Source: an uncultured Muribaculaceae bacterium (GTDB taxonomy: Bacteria; Bacteroidota; Bacteroidia; Bacteroidales; Muribaculaceae). Taken from it: a DNA stretch of 64,000 nt. Position 1 is the first letter of the stretch, and each line of letters opens with the position of its first letter. Shown piece after piece: positions 28,596-36,220 of this stretch. Location: NCBI GenBank assembly GCA_905233845.1, contig CAJOFH010000013.1, positions 1 to 64,000 of the forward strand, read 5' to 3'. The position numbers and the translations under genes were made by a program. The notes beneath the pieces are model-generated. The model worked only from the letters and a program-made list of their open reading frames with translations. It was not told the origin of the DNA and did no database searches.

Positions 28596-29780
28596 GTGAT
28601 TTATAAAAAGATAACCCTCAGGCGTGGCAAGGAGGAGTCGCTCAGGCGGTTCCATCCATGGGTGTTCTCGGGTGCGATAGCCAGTGCCGACGACACGATT
28701 GAGGAGGGCGACCTCGTGTCGGTTTTCGCCAGCGACGGCACACACATTGGCAATGGCCACTTCCAGGTGGGTAGCATCATGGTGCGTATCCTCGTATGGG
28801 GCGACACTGCTATTGACGATGCCTTCTACTGCGACCGCCTTGAGCAGGCATGGAATGTGCGCCGCACGCTCGGTCTTATGCGTCCCGACAACAATTCATT
28901 CCGACTCGTTCACGGCGAGGGAGACTTCCTGCCAGGACTCGTGGTCGATGTGTATGGCAGCACCGCTGTTATTCAGGCTCATTCGCCTGGTATGCACTTC
29001 GCCCGTAAGACCATTGCCCAGGCACTTGTGAACCTGCCCGATGGTGTTATCAGCAATGTTTATTACAAGAGCGAGACTACGTTGCCTTATAAAGCACATC
29101 TCGACCCCGAGAACCAATATCTCATTGGTGCATTCGATACTGATGTGGCTATGGAGAACGGCTTAAAATTTCATGTTGACTGGCTGCGCGGACAAAAGAC
29201 GGGCTTTTTCGTCGACCAGCGAGAGAACCGTGCCCTCGTGGAGCGTTACTGCCATGGACGCCGCGTTCTCAACATGTTCTGCTACACTGGTGGATTCTCG
29301 TTCTACGCTATGCGTGGAGGCGCGCAGCTTGTGCACTCGGTCGACAGTTCGGGCAAAGCTGTGATGCTTACCGCGCGAAACGTTGAGCTCAATTACCCAG
29401 GCGATGAGCGACACAAGGCCTTTGCCGAGGATGCTTTTGACTACCTCGACCGCATGGAGCGCGACGCCTACGACCTTATCATCCTCGATCCGCCCGCATT
29501 TGCCAAACACAAGAGCGCATTGAAGAATGCCCTCATTGGCTATCGTCGACTCAACGCCAAGGCTTTGAGCAAAATCCAGAGTGGGGGAGTGCTATTTACC
29601 TTCTCATGTTCACAGGCTGTGAGCAAGGAGCAGTTCCGTGTTGCCGTCTTCACAGCTGCTGCCCAGAGCCGTCGTAAGGTGCGCATTCTCCACCAACTCA
29701 CCCAACCCGCCGACCACCCCATCAACATCTACCATCCCGAAGGTGAGTACCTCAAAGGCTTAGTCCTCTATGTCGAGTGA
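28596..29780 (+). CDS. rlmI: RlmI-like class I rRNA (cytosine-C5) methyltransferase
   Basis: A 394-residue enzyme with GTG start. Residues 1-75 form a PUA-like RNA-binding domain (LRRGKEESLRRFHPWVFSGA). A linker and a Rossmann SAM domain follow, with FFVDQRENRALV, VLNMFCYTGGFSFYA (SAM loop), LIILDPPAFAKHK (catalytic DPP) and FTFSCS carrying the Cys nucleophile. This set is that of RlmI/YccW, which makes m5C in 23S rRNA; exact target is inferred. It follows rseP by 42 bases and probably shares its transcript. Confidence 0.88.
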   Translation: MIYKKITLRRGKEESLRRFHPWVFSGAIASADDTIEEGDLVSVFASDGTHIGNGHFQVGSIMVRILVWGDTAIDDAFYCDRLEQAWNVRRTLGLMRPDNNSFRLVHGEGDFLPGLVVDVYGSTAVIQAHSPGMHFARKTIAQALVNLPDGVISNVYYKSETTLPYKAHLDPENQYLIGAFDTDVAMENGLKFHVDWLRGQKTGFFVDQRENRALVERYCHGRRVLNMFCYTGGFSFYAMRGGAQLVHSVDSSGKAVMLTARNVELNYPGDERHKAFAEDAFDYLDRMERDAYDLIILDPPAFAKHKSALKNALIGYRRLNAKALSKIQSGGVLFTFSCSQAVSKEQFRVAVFTAAAQSRRKVRILHQLTQPADHPINIYHPEGEYLKGLVLYVE

Positions 29781-29906
29781 TTTATAGTGAATCGTACAAG
29801 TAATCTTTCAGGCTCTTTTCAGCGTTTGATAGACAGTGAATCGCTGCAAGGTAAGATAAAGACAATATACTTTTTCAGAAAATATAACAACTAAATTCTT
29901 TTAATT

Positions 29907-30296
29907 ATGAAGAAAATGCTTTTGTTAATGGCAATCGTGTTGCCTTTCATTTTTAGCTCATGCGGTGATGATGATGACATTCTATCATCTCGAGAAAAGG
30001 AGCTTGTGGGTGAATGGGCTATAATCAAAGCTTCTGAAACACAGGCTGATGATTTTCATTATGTTTTCAAGAAAGAGCGCACTGGTTCCCGAAGGCATTT
30101 GGTGGATGGCAATGTGGTTACTGACATAGCATTTAAATGGTCTTTGGATGGTAATAGATTGACACTTGATTATGGTTCGGGTCAACAATTGGTCTTGGAA
30201 ATTACCATTACAATTGAAAAGATGCATGTGGTTTATGTTGCCACTGGCGTTGCTGAAGATTACAAAAAAGTGGTTGTCTCTGAAGACGAAGACTAA
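29907..30296 (+). CDS. small lipoprotein, lipocalin-like
   Basis: A 129-residue exported protein with lipobox IFSSC (Cys19) followed by an acidic GDDDD stretch. The mature part (about 35-125) alternates strands and has KELVGEWAIIKA at its start, like the lipocalin-like DUF domains of Bacteroidales lipoproteins. The ligand is unknown. It is A/T-richer than the methyltransferase gene before it, and a membrane protein gene starts 20 bases after its end. Confidence 0.65.
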   Translation: MKKMLLLMAIVLPFIFSSCGDDDDILSSREKELVGEWAIIKASETQADDFHYVFKKERTGSRRHLVDGNVVTDIAFKWSLDGNRLTLDYGSGQQLVLEITITIEKMHVVYVATGVAEDYKKVVVSEDED

Positions 30297-30316
30297 ACGC
30301 CCAGGTATTTTGTTGC

Positions 30317-30625
30317 ATGCTCGGAGTTATCATCCTATCAGTTTTGTCTGCAATAGTGGTTGCTCTTAGCGCAATCATTTTATCAGGTAAAGGTGACAAC
30401 CTTATTGCGGGTTATAAAAACGCAAGCAAGGAAACGCGACAGCAATACGACATAAAGCGACTTAGGCTTGTTGTTGCATTAATGTGCTTGTTGCCTACAC
30501 TTGCATGCTGGGTGCCATTTATTACTGACAACATTTTTCTCATATTGTTGTGTTGCCCATTCCTGTGTGTTATTTTTGTTATTACAGGTTTGCATGCCAT
30601 AAACACATGGTGTAAAAAGAAATAA
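30317..30625 (+). CDS. DUF3784-like small membrane protein
   Basis: A 102-residue protein with three hydrophobic segments (about 3-22, 51-70, 75-95). The sequence SGKGDNLIAGYKNASKETRQ followed by YDIKRLR after the first helix is the typical DUF3784 signature. Function unknown. It begins 20 bases after the lipoprotein stop, so the two may be co-expressed. A 13-bp hairpin lies 24 bases after the gene. Confidence 0.75.
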   Translation: MLGVIILSVLSAIVVALSAIILSGKGDNLIAGYKNASKETRQQYDIKRLRLVVALMCLLPTLACWVPFITDNIFLILLCCPFLCVIFVITGLHAINTWCKKK

Positions 30626-30649
30626 CTCCCATGTGTTATGAAAGTCTGA

Positions 30650-30682
30650 GCGGTTGATTTACAAAAAAGGTAAATCAACCGC
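30650..30682. terminator. 13-bp perfect hairpin after the DUF3784 gene
   Basis: Bases 30650-30662 and 30670-30682 are exact complements with an A-rich 7-base loop. There is no T-run, but it ends the lipoprotein/DUF3784 unit. Confidence 0.6.
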
Positions 30683-30831
30683 AGGTGATTTTCCAAGAGA
30701 ATGCTGATCTGCATGAGACTACCAACGCCTGATGAATAATAAATCGCTAAAAGTAAACGGAAATAGGAGCTTAATAAACATAATAATATGGTTTTTAATC
30801 CGTTAATTATAAAAGAAATAGTTTATATGTT

Positions 30832-31308
30832 ATGGCGATAATAGAACAATGTCGAAAATGTAGAAGGAACTTGAGTGATTGCCCGTATTATGTACAGGAA
30901 GAAGTGAAACCATGCAAAAACTATATGTACCCGATAGATAATAGCACTTTTTTTAGCAACTTCTTGAGTCGAAAAGGAAGAATAGGAAAAACACAATATC
31001 AGGTTATTGGATTAATATCTTTGTGTGTGCTTTTTCTCTGTATGTATTTAGCGAGTATTATAGTAGGCTTTCTCATGGCCTATAATATCAATATATTTGT
31101 TTGTGTAATTATTTTTTTTCTTATTATTACCCCACCGTTTATTATTATTAGTTTTGCCAAAAAAAGACGTTGCAATGACTTAGGAACAAGTTCTCGATAT
31201 ACAACGTTTAAGGAGTCGATTTTTAATAATGGCGAAGATGGCATAAATGAAAACGGGACAGAACCACTAAAACCATATGCCCCTCAAGTGGAATGGAGAG
31301 AAGAATAA
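30832..31308 (+). CDS. DUF805-like membrane protein with Cys-rich N-terminus
   Basis: A 158-residue protein. The first 30 residues hold five Cys (CRKCRRNLSDCPYY, then KPCKNY), possibly a small metal site. FLSRKGRIGKTQYQV then leads into two hydrophobic segments (about 60-85 and 88-108) followed by KKRRCNDLG; this order is the DUF805 pattern. The C-terminal 40 residues are hydrophilic. Function unknown. It is the last recognisably chromosomal gene: phage-like sequence begins within 65 bases of its stop. Confidence 0.65.
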   Translation: MAIIEQCRKCRRNLSDCPYYVQEEVKPCKNYMYPIDNSTFFSNFLSRKGRIGKTQYQVIGLISLCVLFLCMYLASIIVGFLMAYNINIFVCVIIFFLIITPPFIIISFAKKRRCNDLGTSSRYTTFKESIFNNGEDGINENGTEPLKPYAPQVEWREE

Positions 31309-31357
31309 AGGTGTTCATATGAAAAAACAGGGTACGACTCACTTCATTTAAATCTAA

Positions 31358-31672
31358 AAGTATCCCACAATCTTGAATCAGTCCTTTTCGCTCGTGGGCA
31401 AAGTCCTCAACATCGAGGGCTTTGCCGTGGGCGAGGACGGTGTAACGCTCACCGCCGCACAAGTGCAGGAGATCGAGCGTGCGCTTGCCGAACGCGACAA
31501 ACGCAACACCGAGCTCGCCGAACAACTGGAAGCGGTGAAAAAGTCGCCAGCCGACACTTCCACCGCAGTAATCAATGAAAGCAAGTCCGACACTCACCAA
31601 CCACTTGACGAGGTGGAGAGTTTTGCACAGACTTGCAACAGCTCCCGTGCATTGTACAATCAACTCCCTTGA
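31358..31672 (+). pseudogene. 3' fragment of a phage scaffold/protease-like gene at the junction
   Basis: The open frame begins right after a stop at 31355-31357 and runs to 31672. Its sequence (FSLVGKVLNIEGFAVGEDG, then a coiled-coil-like EIERALAERDKRNTELAEQLEAV) looks like the C-terminal part of a phage head scaffold or head-maturation protein, and it stands just before the capsid gene where such a gene belongs. No N-terminal half is present; chromosomal DNA lies upstream. A TTG at 31373 could in principle start a 99-residue product, but a truncated gene is more likely. Confidence 0.6.
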
Positions 31673-31730
31673 TTGACGAAGCAGCTCATGAAATCACAGA
31701 ATCCAAACCCTAATCCAAGAAAAACACACT

Positions 31731-32705
31731 ATGGCAGGAAGACTTAATTTCACCCTGGAAGACTATCAGACCGCGGCCATCAAATGGCGCAAGGATCTGC
31801 TTATGCTTCCCATCATCGGAATCTCCGACACCCTGCAATATATGACAGGGCGTCCCGGAATCCGATACAAAGAGATTGTGGGCACCATCAATGCTGATGC
31901 CCAGTTTGCTCCCTACAAGTCCAACCGACGCGCCGACGTGGATCTCACGCTCGACCACCGCACGCTGGAGACCCACTTCGGCAATGTGGTGCTCGACTTC
32001 GAGCCGAACACCGCCATCAGCACACTGCTCGGCACCGGCGCAACGAAAGGCGACGGTCAGATGACCACGCCCACCGCTTTGCACGTGCTGGCACTTATCG
32101 CAAAAGGCTTGTCCTCGCACCTCAATGATGCTATTTGGAACGGCGTGCGTGATGCCAATGGCGACACCACTCACGATTTGTTCGATGGCTTCGACACTAT
32201 CACCGAAGCGGAGATTGCCGCCGAGACCATCAGTGAAACCAACAAGAACTACATGAAGCTCACTGAAGAAATCACCGCCGCCAACGCCGTTGACGTGGCG
32301 AAGGAGATTCTTTATTCGCTTGACCCACGCTTGCGTGCAAAAGACTTGAACTTGTACTGCTCGCAGGACTTCGCCGACAAGTACAACGAGGCCATGTTGC
32401 TTACCCACGGTGGTATTAACTACTACAACCAGTTCAATCAGAACTGCGTCGAGGGAAGCAACGGACGTTTGCACATCGTGCCGCTCTACAACAAGACCGA
32501 CAGCAAATTCTTCCACGTCACACCCAAGAGCAATATGCTCGTGGGCTATGACCAGATGGGCGACGTGGAAAGCATCATGGTCAAGGAGTATGCTCCTTTC
32601 GTGCTTACCTACATCGCCACCATGTTCTTTGGTGTGCAGTTCGAGAGCATCGACTACCGCACACTCAAAGTAATTGAGTTGGCTGACAATGATTCAAATC
32701 CATAA
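31731..32705 (+). CDS. phage major capsid protein
   Basis: A 324-residue protein that fits a HK97-type coat protein: N-terminal helix (LEDYQTAAIKWRKDLL), long central part with LLGTGATKGDGQMTT, a P-domain-like helix (NAVDVAKEILYSLDPRLRAKD), and C-terminal strands (MLVGYDQMGDVESIMVKEYAP, TYIATMFFGVQFESIDYRTLKV). Identity is inferred from length, composition and its place after the scaffold-like fragment and before other head genes; no scan was possible. An A-rich sequence precedes ATG 31731. Confidence 0.78.
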   Translation: MAGRLNFTLEDYQTAAIKWRKDLLMLPIIGISDTLQYMTGRPGIRYKEIVGTINADAQFAPYKSNRRADVDLTLDHRTLETHFGNVVLDFEPNTAISTLLGTGATKGDGQMTTPTALHVLALIAKGLSSHLNDAIWNGVRDANGDTTHDLFDGFDTITEAEIAAETISETNKNYMKLTEEITAANAVDVAKEILYSLDPRLRAKDLNLYCSQDFADKYNEAMLLTHGGINYYNQFNQNCVEGSNGRLHIVPLYNKTDSKFFHVTPKSNMLVGYDQMGDVESIMVKEYAPFVLTYIATMFFGVQFESIDYRTLKVIELADNDSNP

Positions 32706-32729
32706 CCCATAAAATCCACACATCGTATT

Positions 32730-33383
32730 ATGGCAACGAATTGTACCAGTATTCAAAACTCGCTCGCTTGGTGTCAGGGAACGCCCGAACTCCCTGGCAT
32801 CAAGAGGCGAATCTACTACATCAGCAAAGACCAAATCGTGAATTGGCCTACGCTCCAGCACGACACGCATGGTCGTCTCACTTCGGCAGTGTATAACGGC
32901 AACTTCGAGCTTGCCGCCGATGCCACTTGGAAGTTCATCGACATCCTGCCCGATAAGTCACAGCTCACCAGTGAGGCACAGGGCGAATACCCCAGCCAGA
33001 CGCAGTTGAACAAGCTGACCGCAGTTCACCCAGGAGTGGGCGTTAACGCTTCGGCTCTTGCCGCTTACGTCAACAACTGCGACTGCGTGTTCCTTGTCGA
33101 GACAGTCAGAGGACGTTACCGTGTAGTCGGCAGCGAGAAATGGCAGGTCAAGTCCACGGTCGCACAGGATCTCGGACAAGGTGCCACCGGCACCACCAGC
33201 ACCACGCTCTCGGTGGAAGCCACCGACGAGTGCCCCGCTCCCTTCTACAACGGAAAGATTGAGACCGAGGACGGTGTAATCAACCCGTCTGGCACTGCTA
33301 CACAGTGGAACGGCGATGACCAAATCGCCGGTCCAGTCCAAATGGATCCGAATGACCAAATCGCCGAACCATACAATCCCTAA
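32730..33383 (+). CDS. phage virion protein, possibly tail tube
   Basis: A 217-residue protein starting 24 bases after the capsid gene. CTSIQNSLAWCQGTPELPG and IKRRIYYISKDQIVNWP at the N-terminus, many short beta-strands, a Gly/Thr-rich segment near 150 and an Asp/Gln-rich tail (NGDDQIAGPVQMDPNDQI) suggest a structural component with a repeated C-terminal strand. Proteins of this kind follow the capsid gene in Bacteroidales phages; a tail-tube role is a guess. Confidence 0.55.
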   Translation: MATNCTSIQNSLAWCQGTPELPGIKRRIYYISKDQIVNWPTLQHDTHGRLTSAVYNGNFELAADATWKFIDILPDKSQLTSEAQGEYPSQTQLNKLTAVHPGVGVNASALAAYVNNCDCVFLVETVRGRYRVVGSEKWQVKSTVAQDLGQGATGTTSTTLSVEATDECPAPFYNGKIETEDGVINPSGTATQWNGDDQIAGPVQMDPNDQIAEPYNP

Positions 33384-33398
33384 TGACTGCCAATCGGC

Positions 33399-34085
33399 AT
33401 GATTGACAGCCAGCGCGACATCGGGAGAACATCGGTCGACATGGGAGAGGTCTTGCGCGACATCTCCTTTCCTAATGCCGACCTTGATTCTCTCGATGTT
33501 TCATTTCCCGACAGCGGTTCTGCACCCCAGAGCCGCGCCCAACAAAAGGATTTGTTTGCCGTGCAGAAACGCAAGTCGTGGGATAAGTCCACCGAGGCTC
33601 GGTGTGACTTCTCCTATAGGCTTCGGCTGACACGTCGCTCGGACATCAACTTTATCTCCATCTGGCAAAAGACCGTCTACGGACGCACACTCACCGACAT
33701 CAAGGGCGACCCTGATATGGTGGACTTCTTTGCCGTCAGCATTTGCCCGGTCATCAAGGAAATGCTCGGCTACAACCTCAAAGATGGTAACTGGTGCATT
33801 GTCACTTCACCGAAACGCCGTCACAAGGTCAAGAACTTTTCGACGCTCATCAGCGAGAAATTGGGGCAAATGCTGGAGATTCCGTTTTACGAGGACGTGG
33901 CATTTTGCCACACTAAACAACGGGTGAACGCTGTTTTTGACCTCAATGTACTGCCCAAGGAGCCAAACATCATTGTCTATGATGACTTTGTGACAACGGG
34001 GCAGACATTGGCGGCTATGCGCAGGTTGCTCCAGCCGTTGGGCAAAAATCTCGTTTGGTTTACTAACGTCAACAATAAGCTTTGA
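33399..34085 (+). CDS. phosphoribosyltransferase-like phage protein
   Basis: A 228-residue protein. The C-terminal half has the PRPP-binding signature IIVYDDFVTTGQTLAAM (Asp195, Asp196, Thr199-Thr203), preceded by SPKRRHKVKNFSTLI, as in ComF/type I phosphoribosyltransferases. The N-terminal 60 residues are Ser/Asp-rich and unusual. Substrate unknown: a nucleobase, or a protein or DNA target, cannot be told. It is embedded between a tail-tube-like gene and the packaging genes with 15-base and 3-base gaps, so it is made late with virion proteins, odd for a salvage enzyme. Confidence 0.72.
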   Translation: MIDSQRDIGRTSVDMGEVLRDISFPNADLDSLDVSFPDSGSAPQSRAQQKDLFAVQKRKSWDKSTEARCDFSYRLRLTRRSDINFISIWQKTVYGRTLTDIKGDPDMVDFFAVSICPVIKEMLGYNLKDGNWCIVTSPKRRHKVKNFSTLISEKLGQMLEIPFYEDVAFCHTKQRVNAVFDLNVLPKEPNIIVYDDFVTTGQTLAAMRRLLQPLGKNLVWFTNVNNKL

Positions 34086-34088
34086 AAT

Positions 34089-34820
34089 ATGAACGAAGAA
34101 TTTACCAAGCAGGTACAAGATTGGCTGAATACTGCCGCCGAGGAGCGAGACAACGCACAAGGCGCGTTGCTCTTGCTCAAACTCACCGGCAACCAAATCA
34201 TGTACCGAAATCTGATGGCTAATCCGAAACGGAACGCCCAGTTTATTGAATACCAGTTGCAGAAACGGCTCAACTTCCGGCTAGCCAAGCTGACCCATGA
34301 ACAGGTAGAGCAAATGCAGTCGCAAGTCAATGTCATCGTAACGAAACGACACCTTGAACCGAAGCAGGAAAACCCTGCCAACGAGTTCCGCAAAGGCAAG
34401 CGTGCCGACCACGACACGCTGCCCGATGAGATTCAGGCCCTCTATGTCGAGAACCTGGGCATCCTTCATAAGATGCGCGAGCTTCACCTGCGGCTGCGTA
34501 ATCTCTCCACAGAGGAAAATCCTGCTCGTGACTGCGACCGCTATCCGTTCCTCAAAGAACTTATCGAACTTGATAAGCGGCTGCACGCCAATTGGGAGCA
34601 GTATGACCACTTCACAGGTGCCGACGGCGAGGCGGTGATGACTGCCGACGCACGCGAGGAGAGTAAGAAGGCAGTCCGCTGGATTAACCTTGCCAAAGGC
34701 AGATATGCCAAAAAGCCAAGCGAGGAACTGAAAAGTCAGATCCTCGACTTCTATGGCAAGGTCATCAATCCTACGGACAAACTCACCAGTGATTTGAAGA
34801 AGCTGGGATTACTTGAATGA
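34089..34820 (+). CDS. coiled-coil phage protein of unknown function
   Basis: A 243-residue hydrophilic, mostly helical protein with no signal or membrane helix. Helices around MNEEFTKQVQDWLNTAAEERD, LTHEQVEQMQSQVNVIV and NLGILHKMRELHLRLRNLS suggest coiled coils. It begins 3 bases after the phosphoribosyltransferase-like gene and overlaps the PLD-like gene by 4 bases (ATGA), so the three are translationally coupled and perhaps act together. I do not recognise a family. Confidence 0.6.
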   Translation: MNEEFTKQVQDWLNTAAEERDNAQGALLLLKLTGNQIMYRNLMANPKRNAQFIEYQLQKRLNFRLAKLTHEQVEQMQSQVNVIVTKRHLEPKQENPANEFRKGKRADHDTLPDEIQALYVENLGILHKMRELHLRLRNLSTEENPARDCDRYPFLKELIELDKRLHANWEQYDHFTGADGEAVMTADAREESKKAVRWINLAKGRYAKKPSEELKSQILDFYGKVINPTDKLTSDLKKLGLLE

Positions 34821-35338
34821 AAAGAACGGCTGACATATCGGACTTCCTAAAACCCATTCGGGAGAAGCCCTATCAAGCCTACTTGTCAAATGCCTTGCAG
34901 GTGGCGGACGTTCTCGACTGGGTGTTGCGACAACTCGGCAAGTCCGAGGTGTGGCAGACATCGTTCTCAATCAGCGAGGAGTTCATTCGCCGATTGTACT
35001 TCATCGAGAAGTCCGGGCTCGTCACTCGGTTCAACCTCGTGCTCGACCACAAGGCCACCAACAAGACGCTGAAACTGTGGGCGTTCATCACGCAGGTAAT
35101 CACCACCACCTACCTTGCCGACAACCACAGCAAGGTGCTGCTGGTCAAGAGCGAGAAAGGCGAAATGGTCAGTATCATTACGTCACAAAACCTCACACGA
35201 GGTAACAGGTGTGAGAGTGCCGTAGTGACAACCGACCCTCAAATTTTCGCCACGCTCTTTGCTCAAATCGAAGATTTAATCACCAATCATTCTGTCCCAC
35301 TCAATGACCTATTCAGAAGCAGAATTGCAGCAGATTGA
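34817..35338 (+). CDS. single-HKD phospholipase-D-like protein
   Basis: A 173-residue protein with one HKD-like motif: His104-Ser-Lys106 followed by ITSQNLTRGNR with Asn125, as in the PLD superfamily of nucleases and phosphatidyl transferases. One motif implies a homodimer active site, as in Nuc or some restriction endonucleases. It sits just before a terminase-small-subunit-like gene with a 35-base overlap, so a nuclease role in packaging, DNA ejection or defence is possible. The first 30 residues are polar and lack a signal, so it is cytoplasmic. Confidence 0.65.
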   Translation: MKRTADISDFLKPIREKPYQAYLSNALQVADVLDWVLRQLGKSEVWQTSFSISEEFIRRLYFIEKSGLVTRFNLVLDHKATNKTLKLWAFITQVITTTYLADNHSKVLLVKSEKGEMVSIITSQNLTRGNRCESAVVTTDPQIFATLFAQIEDLITNHSVPLNDLFRSRIAAD

Positions 35339-35579
35339 GCAGTTCGCATCAATCTACCTCAAAATATCGGACATGGCGGTGATTCTCGGTGTGCCTGTCG
35401 AAGTCTTGCGAGAAGACATCGCCGACAAGTCAACCGCAGTGAGCCAGCACTACCGACGTGGCAAAGCCGCCTCGAAAGTGAAACTGCTTGCGCAAGAAAT
35501 GCAGCTGGCGCAGGTTGGCTCACCGCTAGCCATCGAGAACACACATCGCAATCTGCTCGATATGGAAGACGACGAGTAG
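35304..35579 (+). CDS. small HTH protein, possible terminase small subunit
   Basis: A 91-residue protein. QFASIYLKISDMAVILGVPVEVLREDI resembles the helix-turn-helix of small terminase subunits, and YRRGKAASKVKLLAQEMQLA follows as an oligomerisation-like helix. It lies two genes ahead of the large terminase, the usual order. It overlaps the PLD-like gene by 35 bases, and its stop is 2 bases before the next start. Confidence 0.6.
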   Translation: MTYSEAELQQIEQFASIYLKISDMAVILGVPVEVLREDIADKSTAVSQHYRRGKAASKVKLLAQEMQLAQVGSPLAIENTHRNLLDMEDDE

Positions 35580-35581
35580 TT

Positions 35582-36220
35582 ATGGCACAACACAACACCC
35601 TCGATGTTTGCCGTGTCGATTTGTTCACGGCAGAAGATGAATTGAGGCAACGATACCCCGAAGTTATCGTTGCCCGTGTCCTTCGTATTCGTGACGAATA
35701 CAACTGGTTTCTCGCCAACCCTGACGCTAAAGACCGTCAGTTTGTCGAGCAAGCGGTCAGCCGTCACGGCATTAGCAAGGTGCTGGCGTATTCCGACCTT
35801 GCCATTGTCAAGGCTCTGCTGCCGCACCTCGCACAAGCGAGCCGTGACTTCCACCGCTATCGCTATAATGAAATGATCCTTGAAACATTCCAGATGGCGA
35901 AGAAACGCAAGGACACGAAGACGATGGAGAAAGCTGCTTCGTCTTATGCCAAGTTCAACAGAGTTGACCTCGAAGACGAGCAAGCAGTGCCGTATGACCT
36001 TATCGTGGTGCAGCCGTTCACGGCAACGGCAGACCCCACAGTTCTCGGCATTAAGCCCATACCGAACATTCAAGAGCGTATAAATGCGCTCATTAAGAAG
36101 TATCAAGCCGAGAACATCGACATCGAGGACATCGAGTTCGAGGAACCCGACCTCGAAATGAAATCCCTTATGCCGAACTATGACGATGAAGAAACCGCAG
36201 GAGAAGAAAATATACTTTAA
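35582..36220 (+). CDS. phage packaging-module protein of unknown function
   Basis: A 212-residue helical protein with no signal. It has IVARVLRIRDEYNWFLANP and FHRYRYNEMILETFQMAKKRKD in the first 130 residues, and a very acidic C-terminus (IDIEDIEFEEPDLEM). Its 41-base overlap with the terminase gene points to a partner of the terminase, for example a second small-subunit or regulator protein. No family recognised. Confidence 0.6.
   Translation: MAQHNTLDVCRVDLFTAEDELRQRYPEVIVARVLRIRDEYNWFLANPDAKDRQFVEQAVSRHGISKVLAYSDLAIVKALLPHLAQASRDFHRYRYNEMILETFQMAKKRKDTKTMEKAASSYAKFNRVDLEDEQAVPYDLIVVQPFTATADPTVLGIKPIPNIQERINALIKKYQAENIDIEDIEFEEPDLEMKSLMPNYDDEETAGEENIL

Noticed and set aside
31309..31372. 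tRNA-based attachment site at the prophage left end
   Set aside because: No cloverleaf or tRNA 3' end is visible near the junction.
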